Made by a program: the position numbers and the translations under genes. The notes beneath the pieces were generated by a model, which saw only the letters and a program-made list of their open reading frames with translations, was not told where the DNA came from and did not search any database. Shown here piece by piece: positions 23,306 to 32,732 of a stretch of DNA of 64,000 nt. Origin of the DNA: Luteimonas viscosa. GTDB taxonomy: Bacteria > Pseudomonadota > Gammaproteobacteria > Xanthomonadales > Xanthomonadaceae. The stretch spans positions 1,901,248-1,965,247 of the forward strand of contig NZ_VTFT01000001.1 in the NCBI RefSeq assembly GCF_008244685.1, in the 5' to 3' direction. Within the stretch, counting starts at the first letter, position 1. Every line of letters begins with the position of its first letter.

Positions 23306-24526
23306 ATGAGTTTCCTCATCTCGCTGAGCGGCATGAACGCGGCCTCGGCCGACCTCAACATCACCTCCAACAACATCGCCAACGCCAACAGCACCGGCTT
23401 CAAGCAGTCGCGCGGCGAGTTCGGCGACGTGTTCGCGGTGTCCGGCTACGGCCTGTCGAACAACGCCATCGGCGCCGGCACCCGTCTGCAGCGCGTGGCG
23501 CAGCAGTTCGCCCAGGGCAACGTCGACTACACCGGCAAGTCGCTGGACATGGCGCTGAGCGGCGAGGGCTTCTTCACCCTGTCCGGCGGCGCCGGGCTGT
23601 CGTACACCCGCGCCGGCAATTTCGGCGCCGACCGCGAGGGCTACGTGGTCAATCCCACCGGCCAGCGGCTGCAGGTGTTCCTGCCCAACGCCAGCGGCCA
23701 GGGCTTCGACACCGGCCGCATGTCCGACCTGCGCCTGGCCACCGGCGACGCCCCGCCGCGCGCCACCGGCCAGGTCGATGTCGGCCTCAACCTGCCCGGC
23801 AATGCCAGCCCGCCGGCGGCGACTCCGTTCGATCCGAACGATCCGGAGAGCTACAACCACACCACCTCGTTGACGGTGTACGACTCGCTCGGCGCCTCGC
23901 ACTCGCAGTCGATGTACTTCGTGCGCACCGCCAATCCGAACGAGTGGACCGTGCACACCCAGATCGACGGCGTCGACGTCGGCGCCCCGCAGACCCTGCA
24001 GTACTCCGATACCGGCGCCCTGGTCGTGCCCGCCGACGGCGAGATCGCGCTGCCGGCGTTCACCCCGCCCGGCGGCGCGGCGGCGATGGACATCACCCTG
24101 GAATTCGACGGCTCCACCCAGTACGGCGACCGCTTCGGCGTATCGGCGCTGGTCCAGGACGGCCATGCCACCGGCCGCCTGAGCAGCATCGAGATCTCGG
24201 AGGAAGGCGTGGTGAGCGCGCGCTACAGCAACGGCGAGTCGAATCCGCTGGGCCAGGTGGCGCTGACCAACTTCGCCAACCCACAGGGCCTGCAGCCGAT
24301 CGGCGACAACGCCTGGGCCGAGACCTTCGGCTCCGGCCAGGCGCTGCGCGGCGCCGCCGGCACCGCCGAGTTCGGCCAGATCCAGGGCGGCGCGCTGGAG
24401 GCCTCGAACGTCAATCTCACCGAGCAGCTGGTGAACATGATCACCGCGCAACGCAACTTCCAGGCCAACGCACAGATGATCCAGGCCCAGGACCAGCTGA
24501 CGCAGACCGTCATCAATATCCGCTGA
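23306..24526 (+). CDS. flgE: flagellar hook protein FlgE
   Basis: A 406-residue hook subunit. It begins with the axial motif ITSNNIANANSTGFKQSRGE (about 18-37), has a central variable region (about 145-300) and ends with VNLTEQLVNMITAQRNFQAN and QTVINIR. An AGGAG site lies 6 bp before ATG 23306; a longer in-frame ORF starting at 23036 overlaps flgD and is rejected. It is followed by a perfect 28-bp inverted repeat before flgF. Confidence 0.95.
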   Translation: MSFLISLSGMNAASADLNITSNNIANANSTGFKQSRGEFGDVFAVSGYGLSNNAIGAGTRLQRVAQQFAQGNVDYTGKSLDMALSGEGFFTLSGGAGLSYTRAGNFGADREGYVVNPTGQRLQVFLPNASGQGFDTGRMSDLRLATGDAPPRATGQVDVGLNLPGNASPPAATPFDPNDPESYNHTTSLTVYDSLGASHSQSMYFVRTANPNEWTVHTQIDGVDVGAPQTLQYSDTGALVVPADGEIALPAFTPPGGAAAMDITLEFDGSTQYGDRFGVSALVQDGHATGRLSSIEISEEGVVSARYSNGESNPLGQVALTNFANPQGLQPIGDNAWAETFGSGQALRGAAGTAEFGQIQGGALEASNVNLTEQLVNMITAQRNFQANAQMIQAQDQLTQTVINIR

Positions 24527-24531
24527 CGCGG

Positions 24532-24622
24532 CGGGATTCGGGAGACGGGATTCGGGATTCGGACAGGCGCATCGACGCGCCCCGGAGCCCCCCAAATCCC
24601 GAATCCCGTCTCCCGAATCCCG
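24532..24622. repeat. perfect 28-bp inverted repeat between flgE and flgF
   Basis: Arms 24532-24559 and 24595-24622 are exact complements across 28 bp, around a 35-bp spacer. Both arms are built of repeated GGGATTCG words. The right arm ends 7 bp before the flgF ATG, where a ribosome-binding site would be. It may weaken flgF translation or end part of the flgB transcript. Related elements occur at 28156 and 41365. Confidence 0.85.
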
Positions 24623-24629
24623 GATCCTC

Positions 24630-25376
24630 ATGGACAAGTCCCTCTACATCGCGATGACCGGCGCCAGCGCCACCCTGCGTGGCCAGGCCGCGGTCGCGCA
24701 CAACCTCGCCAACGTCGACACCACCGGCTTCCAGGCCACGCTCAGCGGCACGGTCGCCTCGCCGGTCGAAGGCCCGGGCTTCGCCTCGCGGGTGGCGACG
24801 GTGCAGCGCACGCTGGGCGTGAGCGATGCCCCCGGCGCGCTCACCACCACCGGCAACCCGCTCGACGTCGCACTGCAGGCCGGCCACTGGCTGGCGGTGC
24901 AGGACCGCAACGGCGGCGTCGCCTACACCCGCGCCGGCGACCTCCAGCTCAACCAGAACGGCCTGCTGACCACCGCCAGCGGGCTGCAGGTGCTCGACGC
25001 CGGCGGCGCGCCGATGGCGCTGCCGCCCTCCGATGCGATCGAGATCGGCGGCGACGGCACCGTGTCCGTGGTGCCGCAGGGCCAGCCGATGGCGACCATG
25101 GCCGAGGCCGGCCGCCTGCAGGTGGTCGCGGCCGCGACCCGCGACATGGTCCGCGGCGACGACGGCCTGATGCGCCCAGCGCCCGGCGTCCAGCCGCCAG
25201 CACCCGCCGCCGGCAGCGTGCTGACCGCCGGGGTGCGCGAGGGCAGCAACGTCGATGCGGCCGGCAGCCTGGTGTCGATGATCGAGCTCGCCCGCCAGTT
25301 CGAGATGCAGGTACGGGTCTTGCACAGCGGTGACGAGACCTCACGCGCCGCCAACACCCTGCTGTCCTCGCGCTGA
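24630..25376 (+). CDS. flgF: flagellar proximal rod protein FlgF
   Basis: A 248-residue rod subunit. The N-terminal motif AHNLANVDTTGFQATLSG (about 24-41) and the C-terminal ESNV-like stretch EGSNVDAAGSLVSMIELARQ are typical. No good Shine-Dalgarno sequence precedes the ATG because the arm of the 28-bp inverted repeat occupies that space. flgG follows by 23 bp. Confidence 0.94.
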   Translation: MDKSLYIAMTGASATLRGQAAVAHNLANVDTTGFQATLSGTVASPVEGPGFASRVATVQRTLGVSDAPGALTTTGNPLDVALQAGHWLAVQDRNGGVAYTRAGDLQLNQNGLLTTASGLQVLDAGGAPMALPPSDAIEIGGDGTVSVVPQGQPMATMAEAGRLQVVAAATRDMVRGDDGLMRPAPGVQPPAPAAGSVLTAGVREGSNVDAAGSLVSMIELARQFEMQVRVLHSGDETSRAANTLLSSR

Positions 25377-25399
25377 CGCGCCCACCGGAGTAACCCGCC

Positions 25400-26185
25400 A
25401 TGACCCAGGCTCTATGGATCGCCAAGACCGGCCTCGACGCGCAGCAGACGCGCATGGCGGTCATCTCCAACAACCTCGCCAACACCAACACCACCGGCTT
25501 CAAGCGCGACCGCGCCAGCTTCGAGGACCTGCTGTACCAGACCACCCGCCAGCCCGGCGGCGCCACCTCCGAACAGACCACCCTGCCCACCGGGCTGTCG
25601 GTCGGCACCGGCGTGCGCGTGGCCGCGACCTCGAAGGAGTTCGCCCAGGGCAGCCTCGGCCAGACCGGCGGCGCGCTGGACGTGGCGATCAACGGCCGCG
25701 GCTTCTTCGAGGTGCTGCTGCCCGACGGCAGCACCGCCTACACCCGCGACGGCAGCTTCCAGATCAACGCCCAGGGCGAGCTGGTGAACAACTCCGGCTT
25801 CCCGATCCAGCCCGGCCTGCAGCTGCCCGAAGGCGCGCAGGCGGTGACCATCGGCGCCGACGGCACCGTGAGCGTGCAGCTCGCCGGCCAGCCCGAGGCG
25901 GTGCAGGTGGGCGCGCTGACCATCGCCGACTTCGTCAATCCCGCCGGCCTACAGGCCAAGGGCGAGAACCTCTACATCGAGACCGGCGCCAGCGGCCCCG
26001 CGCAGAGCGGCGCGCCCGGCGAGAACGGCATGGGCCTGCTGGTGCAGGGTTCGCTGGAAGGCTCGAACGTCAACGTCGTGCAGGAGCTGGTCTCGATGAT
26101 CGAGACCCAGCGCGCCTACGAAACCAACGCCAAGGCGATCTCGACGATCGACTCGATGCTGGGCTTCCTCAACAACAACCTGTGA
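25400..26185 (+). CDS. flgG: flagellar distal rod protein FlgG
   Basis: A 261-residue distal-rod subunit, the family length. It starts [19 protein letters not shown], has [20 protein letters not shown] (about 23-42) and ends with [20 protein letters not shown] then [10 protein letters not shown]. It makes the drive-shaft part that passes the L and P rings. flgH begins 9 bp later. Confidence 0.96.
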   Translation: MTQALWIAKTGLDAQQTRMAVISNNLANTNTTGFKRDRASFEDLLYQTTRQPGGATSEQTTLPTGLSVGTGVRVAATSKEFAQGSLGQTGGALDVAINGRGFFEVLLPDGSTAYTRDGSFQINAQGELVNNSGFPIQPGLQLPEGAQAVTIGADGTVSVQLAGQPEAVQVGALTIADFVNPAGLQAKGENLYIETGASGPAQSGAPGENGMGLLVQGSLEGSNVNVVQELVSMIETQRAYETNAKAISTIDSMLGFLNNNL

Positions 26186-26193
26186 GCACGCCG

Positions 26194-26958
26194 ATGAAAG
26201 CGCTCCTGATCCCGTGCATCGCGCTCGCCCTGGCAGGATGCGCCACCGCGATGGGCGATGCGCGCCCGTTCGCCGCACCCGTGGTGGCCGCCGGCTACGC
26301 GCCCGGCTACGCGGCGCCTGCGCACGGCGTGGCGGGCCAGCCCGGCCATCCCGGCGCGGCGTCGACGACCGTCGCGGCCAGCGGCGACGGCGGCGGCTCG
26401 ATCTACGCCAGCGCCAATGCCGGCGGCGGCAGCCAGCGCGGCCTGCGTCTGTTCCAGGACAGCAAGGCGCGCGGCGTCGGCGACCTGCTGACCATCGTGC
26501 TGGTGGAGAACACCCGCGCCAAGACCAATGCCCGCACCTCGGTCACCAAGGACAGCGGCGTCGGCATGGCCGCGCCGACCCTGTTCGGCCAGAGCGTCAC
26601 CTACAACGGCCGGCCGCTGCTGCAGGCCGAGATCGAAGGCTCGCGCGACTTCGCCGGCGCCGGCGACAGCGCCCAGAGCAACCAGCTCGCCGGCGACATC
26701 ACCGTCAGCGTGGTCGAGGACCTCGGCAACGGCAACCTGCGCGTCGCCGGGCAGAAGCAGGTGCGCCTGAACCAGGGCGACGAGCTGGTCCAGATTCAAG
26801 GCCTGGTGCGGATGGCCGATATCGGTCCGGACAACCGCATCACCTCCGACCGCGTCGGCGAGGCCCAGATCCTCTACGGCGGCCGCGGCACCCTGGCGCG
26901 TTCGAACGCGATGGGCTGGCTCGGCCGGTTCTTCAATTCCGCTGCATTCCCGTACTGA
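26194..26958 (+). CDS. flgH: flagellar L-ring lipoprotein FlgH
   Basis: A 254-residue outer-membrane lipoprotein that forms the L ring. The lipobox is ALAGC (Cys16). An Ala/Gly-rich linker (about 17-85) is followed by the conserved core: [32 protein letters not shown] and [12 protein letters not shown]. Start ATG 26194 is just before the signal peptide. The linker is somewhat longer than usual. flgI begins 10 bp later. Confidence 0.94.
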   Translation: MKALLIPCIALALAGCATAMGDARPFAAPVVAAGYAPGYAAPAHGVAGQPGHPGAASTTVAASGDGGGSIYASANAGGGSQRGLRLFQDSKARGVGDLLTIVLVENTRAKTNARTSVTKDSGVGMAAPTLFGQSVTYNGRPLLQAEIEGSRDFAGAGDSAQSNQLAGDITVSVVEDLGNGNLRVAGQKQVRLNQGDELVQIQGLVRMADIGPDNRITSDRVGEAQILYGGRGTLARSNAMGWLGRFFNSAAFPY

Positions 26959-26968
26959 GGGCCGCGCC

Positions 26969-28156
26969 ATGTTCCGGTTGGATTCGATGAAGGCGTGGTG
27001 GGGGCAGGCGGGCGCGCATGTTGCGCCGCGTCGGTGGAGAAAGGCCCCGGATGCGGCGTTTGGCCTTATCCGGGCTACGGTCGCGGGGCTCGCACTGCTG
27101 GTGTTCGCGATGCCGGCGCAGGCGGAGCGGATCAAGGACTTGGCCCAGGTGGCCGGGGTGCGCGGCAATCCGCTGGTCGGCTACGGCCTGGTGGTGGGAC
27201 TGGACGGCAGCGGCGACCGCACCAGCCAGACGCCCTTCACGGTGCAGAGCCTGAAGACCATGCTCGACCAGCTCGGCGTGACCCTGCCTCCGGGCGTGAA
27301 CCCGCAGCTGAAGAACGTGGCCGCGGTCGCGATCCAGGCCGAGCTGCCGCCGTTCGCCAAGCCCGGGCAGACCATCGACATCACCGTGTCGTCGATCGGC
27401 AACGCCGGTTCGCTGCGCGGCGGCAGCCTGCTGATGGCACCGCTCAAGGGCGCCGACGGCCAGGTCTACGCGATCGCCCAGGGCACCCTGGTGGTCAGCG
27501 GCTTCGGCGCCTCGGGCCGCGACGGCTCGCGCATCTCCACCAACGCGCCCAACGGCGGCAGCATTCCCAACGGCGCGATCGTCGAGCGCGCGGTGGCGGG
27601 CGCCGCGCCGACCGGCGTGGTCACGCTCAACCTGCACGATTCCGACTTCACCACCGCCGCGCGCATCGTCTCGGCCATCGACGGCGCCTTCGGCCCCGGC
27701 CGCGCGCGCGCGCTCGACGGCGTCACCATCGAGGTCACGCCGCCGGCCGGCGACCGCATCGCCTTCCTCTCGCGGCTGGAGACGCTGGACGTCAGCCCCG
27801 GCGCCGCCGCGGCCAAGGTGATCGTCAACGCCCGCACCGGCACCGTGGTGATGGGCGGCGAGGTCACGGTGATGCCGGCGGCGGTCTCGCACGGCTCGCT
27901 GACGGTCTCGGTCACCGAGAGCGTCCAGGTCAGCCAGCCCGGGGCGTTCGGCCGCGGCGGCACCGTGGTCGCGCCGCAGTCCACGCTCGAGGTCAGCCAG
28001 GACGGCGGCCGCATGTTCCTGTTCGAAGGCGGCTCGTCGCTGGAGTCGATCGTGCGCGCGGTCAACGCCGTCGGCGCGGCGCCGGGCGACATCGTCGCGA
28101 TCCTCGAGGCGCTCAAGCGCGCCGGCGCGCTGCGCGCGGAGCTGGAAGTCATATGA
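26969..28156 (+). CDS. flgI: flagellar P-ring protein FlgI with REP-derived N-terminal extension
   Basis: A 395-residue precursor of the periplasmic P-ring protein. The mature part starts at [20 protein letters not shown] and keeps the family blocks [20 protein letters not shown] and [14 protein letters not shown]. The signal peptide core [15 protein letters not shown] lies at about residues 38-52 and is preceded by an unusual long n-region. Residues 26-37 ([11 protein letters not shown] region) are coded by a REP element at 27045-27078. No nearer ATG, GTG or TTG exists in frame between residue 7 and the hydrophobic core. GAGGG stands 8 bp before ATG 26969; ATG at codon 7 is the other option. 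Confidence 0.93.
   Translation: MFRLDSMKAWWGQAGAHVAPRRWRKAPDAAFGLIRATVAGLALLVFAMPAQAERIKDLAQVAGVRGNPLVGYGLVVGLDGSGDRTSQTPFTVQSLKTMLDQLGVTLPPGVNPQLKNVAAVAIQAELPPFAKPGQTIDITVSSIGNAGSLRGGSLLMAPLKGADGQVYAIAQGTLVVSGFGASGRDGSRISTNAPNGGSIPNGAIVERAVAGAAPTGVVTLNLHDSDFTTAARIVSAIDGAFGPGRARALDGVTIEVTPPAGDRIAFLSRLETLDVSPGAAAAKVIVNARTGTVVMGGEVTVMPAAVSHGSLTVSVTESVQVSQPGAFGRGGTVVAPQSTLEVSQDGGRMFLFEGGSSLESIVRAVNAVGAAPGDIVAILEALKRAGALRAELEVI
27045..27078. repeat. REP element inside the flgI reading frame
   Basis: The 34-bp stretch begins CCCCGGATGCGGC and ends GGCCTTATCCGGGCTAC. It is the same as the intergenic copies at 56159 and 56277 apart from the 4-base loop. It keeps the flgI frame open and codes for about 12 residues before the signal peptide. 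Confidence 0.85.
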
Positions 28157-28387
28157 AGCCGGGAATCGGGAATGGGGAATCGGGAATCGGCAAGGGGCCG
28201 GTTCCCGTTCGCATTTCCGACGCGTGGCCGGGGCACGGCGCTTGCATCCGTGCCCACATGCACTGGTCCGCCGCCATCTCGACCGCACTCAGCCGGAAAC
28301 CGGTGGCCGCCGGTAGCCCGCTTTTCCGAATCCCGAATTCCGGCTTTCAACAGACGAACGTCTGGTCATCCCGAATCCCGGCCTTCT
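28156..28387. repeat. imperfect GATTCGGG inverted repeat around the flgJ promoter
   Basis: The left part (28156-28190) has AAGCCGGGAATCGGGAATGG and more GGGAATC words; the right part (28325-28346) ends AATTCCGGCTT, with further CCCGAATCCCGG at 28369-28382. A small perfect hairpin CAGACG-AA-CGTCTG is at 28351-28364. The sigma-54 promoter of flgJ lies between the arms. It is related to the elements at 24532 and 41365. Confidence 0.6.
28231..28246 (+). promoter_or_regulatory. sigma-54 promoter of flgJKL
   Basis: GGGCACGGCGCTTGCA has GG (28232-28233) and GC (28244-28245) ten bases apart and matches GGCACG-N4-TTGCA. The predicted leader is about 130 nt and includes the CAGACG hairpin. Confidence 0.75.
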
Positions 28388-28388
28388 G

Positions 28389-29477
28389 ATGCGCCTGCCC
28401 GCCGCCACCGCGATCGAACTCTCGCCCTCGCAGGCCACGCCGCGCGCGGGCATCGAGAAGGCCGCGCGCGAGCTGGAAACGCAGTTCGCGCAGATGCTGA
28501 TCAAGACCATGCGCAGCGCCTCGCCCGACGGCGGCCTGGGCGGCGATACCCGCTACCGCGACATGTACGACCAGCAGCTGGCGCGCGAACTGTCGAAAGG
28601 CCGCGGCCTGGGCCTGGCGCCGATGATCATGCGCCAGCTCGAGCGCAGCGCCGGCGGCACTGAACCCGCGCCTGCGGCGCCGGCGGCGATGCCGCTGCGG
28701 ATCCACGGCCAGCCGCCCGGGATGCTGCCGCTGTCGGGCGCGTCCGGCATGCTGCCGCTGGCGCCGACGCGCAGCGGCGTCTCGATGCCGGGCCTGGACG
28801 TGCAGGCGTACGCGCCGCCACGCCCGGCGCAGCCCGACCCCGCTTTCGACCTGTCTTCCGCGGCCGCGGTGGCCGACGCGCCGCTCGACGCCAGCTCGCC
28901 CGAGGCCTTCGTGCAGTCGATCTGGCCGCAGGCGCAGAAGGCCGCGGCCGAACTCGGCGTGCCGGCCAGGGCGCTGGTGGCGCAGGCCGCGCTCGAGACC
29001 GGCTGGGGCCGCCGCTTCGCCGGCCGCGAGAACACCTCGTCGCTCAACCTGTTCGGGATCAAGGCCACCGGCGGCTGGCAGGGCGAGCGGATGAGCGCGC
29101 GCACCCACGAATTCGTCGGCGGCAAGCGCGTGGACGAACGCGCCGACTTCCGCGCCTACGGCTCGGTCGCCGAGAGCTTCGCCGACTACACCCGGCTGAT
29201 CGGCCGCGACCGCTACGCCGCCGCGCGCGGCACCGGCGACGACGTGCACCGTTTCGCCAGCGCGTTGCAGAAGGCCGGCTATGCCACGGATCCATCGTAC
29301 GCGGCCAAGATCACCGCGATCGCCAACGGCGCCACCCTGAACCGCGCGCTGGCCGCGATGCCGGCGCGCCAGCCGTCGCCGGTGCAGTACGCAAGCGCGG
29401 CGCCGGCGCCCGCCGCCGACCGGTCCGATGCCGTCACCACCACCGCCTCGGCCGCCGCCGCGGGCACCAGGGGATAA
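28389..29477 (+). CDS. flgJ: rod cap and peptidoglycan hydrolase FlgJ
   Basis: A 362-residue two-domain protein. The N-terminal rod-binding domain (about 1-95) has LETQFAQMLIKTMRSAS and YRDMYDQQLAREL. A Pro/Ala linker (about 96-170) joins it to a glucosaminidase-type hydrolase domain (about 172-315) with AQAALETGWGRRF, NLFGIKA and AESFADYTRLI. It opens the murein as the rod grows. Start ATG 28389; flgK begins 3 bp after the stop. Confidence 0.94.
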   Translation: MRLPAATAIELSPSQATPRAGIEKAARELETQFAQMLIKTMRSASPDGGLGGDTRYRDMYDQQLARELSKGRGLGLAPMIMRQLERSAGGTEPAPAAPAAMPLRIHGQPPGMLPLSGASGMLPLAPTRSGVSMPGLDVQAYAPPRPAQPDPAFDLSSAAAVADAPLDASSPEAFVQSIWPQAQKAAAELGVPARALVAQAALETGWGRRFAGRENTSSLNLFGIKATGGWQGERMSARTHEFVGGKRVDERADFRAYGSVAESFADYTRLIGRDRYAAARGTGDDVHRFASALQKAGYATDPSYAAKITAIANGATLNRALAAMPARQPSPVQYASAAPAPAADRSDAVTTTASAAAAGTRG

Positions 29478-29480
29478 GCC

Positions 29481-31364
29481 ATGACCGGGATGCTCAGCTC
29501 CGGCACCTCCGCGCTGCTCGCGTTCCAGCGCGCGCTGGGCACCGTCAGCCACAACGTCGCCAATGCCTCGACCCCGGGCTACAGCCGCCAGCGGGTCGAG
29601 CTGGCCGCGCGCGCCGGCCATCCCGAGGGCAGCAGCTGGGTCGGCCAGGGGGTCGACGTGGCCGGCCTGCAGCGGCTGGCGGACGGCCTGGTGTTCGCGC
29701 GCCAGGTCGACAGCAGCGGCGAACTCGGCCGGCTGGGGCAGCTGTCCTCGCTGTCCGCGCGCGTCGACGCGCTGGTCTCCGACCCCGCTACCGGACTGTC
29801 GTCGCAATGGTCGGCGTTCTTCACCGCCGCCGACGCGGTTTCCGCCGAACCCGGCTCCAGCGTGGCGCGGCAACAGCTGCTCGCCGCCGGCGAACAGCTC
29901 GCCGGCCGCTGGCGCTCGCTCGACGGCCAGCTCTCGGCGCTCGAGCAGGAATCGGGGCAACGGCTGCAGAGCACGATCTCCGATGCCAACCAGCTCGCCA
30001 GCGAGATCGCCGGCCTCAACCGCGCGATCCTCGACGGCGGCCGCAACGTCTCGCCCGACCTGCTCGACGCGCGCGCGCTGCGCGTGGAACAGCTCGCGGG
30101 CCTGGTCGGCGCCGAAGCGATCGCGCAGGACGACGGCTCGCTCAACGTGTTCACCGCCGGCGGCCAGCCGCTGGTGCTCGGCGCGCAGGCGATGAAGCTC
30201 ACGACCGTGGCCGACCCGCTGCGCCCCGATCGCCAGCAGATCGCGCTCGACGGCCCCAGCGGCAAGGTGCGGCTGCCGTCGTCGAGCGTGTCCGGCGAAC
30301 TCGGCGGCGTGCTCGAGTTCCGCGACCGGGTGCTGGATCCGGCGCGCGCCGAACTCGGCCGGCTGGCCACCGTGTTCGCCACCTCGTTCAACGCCGCGCA
30401 GCGCGCGGGCGTCGACTACACCGGCGCGCCCGGCGCCGACTTCTTCTCGCTGTCGCCGCCGCGGGTGGACGCGCATACCGGCAACACCGGCAGCGCCACC
30501 ATCGCCGCGCGCGTGGACGATGCCGCGGCGCTCAAGGGCCAGGACCTGGTGCTGCGCTACGACGGCGCCTGGTCCGCCAGCCGCGCCGATACCGGCGAGG
30601 CGGTGGCGTTGTCCGGCAGCGGCACCGCGGCCGATCCGTTCCGGGTCGCCGGCGTGTCGTTCGAGATCTCCGGCACGCCCGCGGCGGGCGACCGCTTCGC
30701 GCTGCGCCCGGTGGCCGATGCCGCCGCCAGCCTGCGCGTGGCACTCACCGATCCGGCCGGGATCGCCGCGGCTTCGCCGCTGCAGGCCGCCACCGACAGC
30801 GGCAACCTGGGCAATGCACGCGCGGCGTCGGCGCAGGTCACCGATGCCACGGCGTTCGCCGGCTTCGCCGGCGCCACGATCGAATTCATCGACGCCAACC
30901 AGTACACCATCGACGGCGCCGGCCCCTACGCCTACACCGCCGGCGCCGCGATCGCCGCGCCCGGTGGCGGCTGGTCGCTGTCGCTGGAAGGCGCGCCGGC
31001 CGCCGGCGACGCCTTCACCCTGGCGCGCACGCCGCCGCGGTCGACCGACAACGGCAACGCGCTGGCGCTGGGCGCGCTCGACCAGCGCGCGATCCTCGAC
31101 GGCGGCAGCCAGTCGCTGACCGCCGGCCTGTCGCAGCTCACCGCACGCGTCGGCACCGACGCCCGCCACGCCAGCCTCGGGCTGGAGGCGCAGAGCGCGA
31201 TCCACGCCCAGGTCACCGCTGAACGCGATTCGGTGAGCGGCGTGAACCTCGACGAGGAAGCCGCCGACATGATGCGCTTCCAGCAGGCCTACCAGGCCGC
31301 GGCGCAGGTGATCAGCACCGCCGATGCCATGTTCCAGACCCTGCTGTCGGCCGTGCGCCGCTGA
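29481..31364 (+). CDS. flgK: hook-filament junction protein FlgK
   Basis: A 627-residue axial protein that joins hook and filament. The N-terminus has VSHNVANASTPGYSRQRVEL (about 23-42); the C-terminus has SVSGVNLDEEAADMMRFQQA and ISTADAMFQTLLSAVRR. The middle (about 330-520) is a variable, surface-exposed region. It is a likely FlgN client and lies in the flgJKL operon. Confidence 0.95.
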   Translation: MTGMLSSGTSALLAFQRALGTVSHNVANASTPGYSRQRVELAARAGHPEGSSWVGQGVDVAGLQRLADGLVFARQVDSSGELGRLGQLSSLSARVDALVSDPATGLSSQWSAFFTAADAVSAEPGSSVARQQLLAAGEQLAGRWRSLDGQLSALEQESGQRLQSTISDANQLASEIAGLNRAILDGGRNVSPDLLDARALRVEQLAGLVGAEAIAQDDGSLNVFTAGGQPLVLGAQAMKLTTVADPLRPDRQQIALDGPSGKVRLPSSSVSGELGGVLEFRDRVLDPARAELGRLATVFATSFNAAQRAGVDYTGAPGADFFSLSPPRVDAHTGNTGSATIAARVDDAAALKGQDLVLRYDGAWSASRADTGEAVALSGSGTAADPFRVAGVSFEISGTPAAGDRFALRPVADAAASLRVALTDPAGIAAASPLQAATDSGNLGNARAASAQVTDATAFAGFAGATIEFIDANQYTIDGAGPYAYTAGAAIAAPGGGWSLSLEGAPAAGDAFTLARTPPRSTDNGNALALGALDQRAILDGGSQSLTAGLSQLTARVGTDARHASLGLEAQSAIHAQVTAERDSVSGVNLDEEAADMMRFQQAYQAAAQVISTADAMFQTLLSAVRR

Positions 31365-31373
31365 GGATCCGCC

Positions 31374-32576
31374 ATGACCGCTCTCCGCATTTCCACCGCC
31401 GGCCTGTACGCCCAGGGCCTCCAGGGCATGCTGCAGCAACAGCAGCGGGTCGCACGTACGCAGCAGGAACTGGTCGGCAACACCAGGCTGCTGCGCGCCG
31501 CCGACGATCCCGCCGCGATGGCGCGCGCCCAGCAGCTCGACCATGCGCTGGCCTCGCTCGGCCAGCAGGATCGCAACGCCGGCCTGGTCCAGCACCGCCT
31601 GCGTTCGCAGGAGTCGGCCCTGGCCGATGTCGGCACCCAGCTCAACCGCGCGCGCGAACTGGCGATCCAGGCCAACAGCGGCGCGATGTCGGCGCAGGAC
31701 CGCGCCTCGATCGCCGCCGAGCTGCGCGCGGTGCGCAGCGAACTGCTGGCGATCGCCAACCGCGACGACGGCAACGGCCGCCGCCTGTTCGCCGGCTCGC
31801 GCGACGGCATCATTCCGTTCGCCGACAACGGCGGCACGGTCTCGTACGCCGGCGACGACGGCCGCAACGCGGTCGAGGTCGCGCCGGACCAGTGGGTGGC
31901 CGACGGCGACCCGGGCAGCGAGGTGTTCCTGCGCGTGCGCACCGGCGACGGCATCGTCCGTGGCAGCGCCGCCAGCGGCAACACCGGCAGCGGCGTGCTG
32001 CAGTCGAGTGCGGTCGCCGACCATGCCGCCTGGGGCGGGCAGCCGCTGCGGGTGGAGTTCACCGCGGCCGACAGCTGGCGCGTGCTCGACCCGGACGGCG
32101 TCGAACTCGCCACCGGCAGCTATGCCGACGGCGCCACCATCTCGGCCGGCGGCATGCAGCTCAGCCTCACCGGCGCGCCCGCGGCCGGCGACGTCTTCAC
32201 CGTGGAACCCGCGCCCACGCGCGACATCTTCGCCACCCTCCAGGGCCTGGTGGACACGCTCGAGGCGCCCGCGGCGACCGCCGCCGAATTCGCGCGGCGC
32301 GACAACCTCGTCGGCGCCGCGCTCGGCGATCTCGCCACCGCCCAGGACCACATGCTGGCGCTGCGTTCGGGCACCGGTTCGCGCCTGGCGGCGCTGGACA
32401 CCGCGGAGGATGCGCGCGGTGCCGGCGACCTCACGCTGCAGCAGTCGCTGTCGGAACTGCGCGACGTCGATTTCGCCGAGGCGGCGAGCCGCCTCACGCT
32501 GCAGTTGACGGCGCTCGAAGCGGCGCAGAAGACGATGCTGCAGGTGCAGCGGCTGTCGCTGTTCGACCGCATGTAG
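31374..32576 (+). CDS. flgL: hook-filament junction protein FlgL
   Basis: A 400-residue flagellin-like junction protein. N-terminal helices (QQRVARTQQELVGNTRLLRA, AADDPAAMARAQQLD) match the flagellin D0/D1 pattern, and the C-terminal helix has SELRDVDFAEAASRLTLQLT and LQVQRLSLFDRM. The ATG at 31374 is 9 bp after flgK. It ends the operon; the fliC promoter follows within 30 bp. Confidence 0.93.
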   Translation: MTALRISTAGLYAQGLQGMLQQQQRVARTQQELVGNTRLLRAADDPAAMARAQQLDHALASLGQQDRNAGLVQHRLRSQESALADVGTQLNRARELAIQANSGAMSAQDRASIAAELRAVRSELLAIANRDDGNGRRLFAGSRDGIIPFADNGGTVSYAGDDGRNAVEVAPDQWVADGDPGSEVFLRVRTGDGIVRGSAASGNTGSGVLQSSAVADHAAWGGQPLRVEFTAADSWRVLDPDGVELATGSYADGATISAGGMQLSLTGAPAAGDVFTVEPAPTRDIFATLQGLVDTLEAPAATAAEFARRDNLVGAALGDLATAQDHMLALRSGTGSRLAALDTAEDARGAGDLTLQQSLSELRDVDFAEAASRLTLQLTALEAAQKTMLQVQRLSLFDRM

Positions 32577-32605
32577 GAATTCCTCCCTTGGGTCGCGCCC
32601 GGCCC

Positions 32606-32632
32606 TAAAGCTTGACAGGCCGGCGCCGTTAC
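32606..32632 (+). promoter_or_regulatory. sigma-28 (FliA) promoter of fliC
   Basis: TAAAGCTT and GCCGTTAC are 11 bp apart, close to the consensus TAAAGTTT-N11-GCCGATAA. The start would be near 32638, giving a leader of about 95 nt before the flagellin ATG. Confidence 0.85.
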
Positions 32633-32732
32633 CCATCACAGCAGCGGCGAGGACCAATCCCGGTCAGCACCCTGCGAACACCGGCCCAGCCTTCTCGTCG
32701 CCGCCGGACCCAACCTTCCAGGAGATGTTCAA

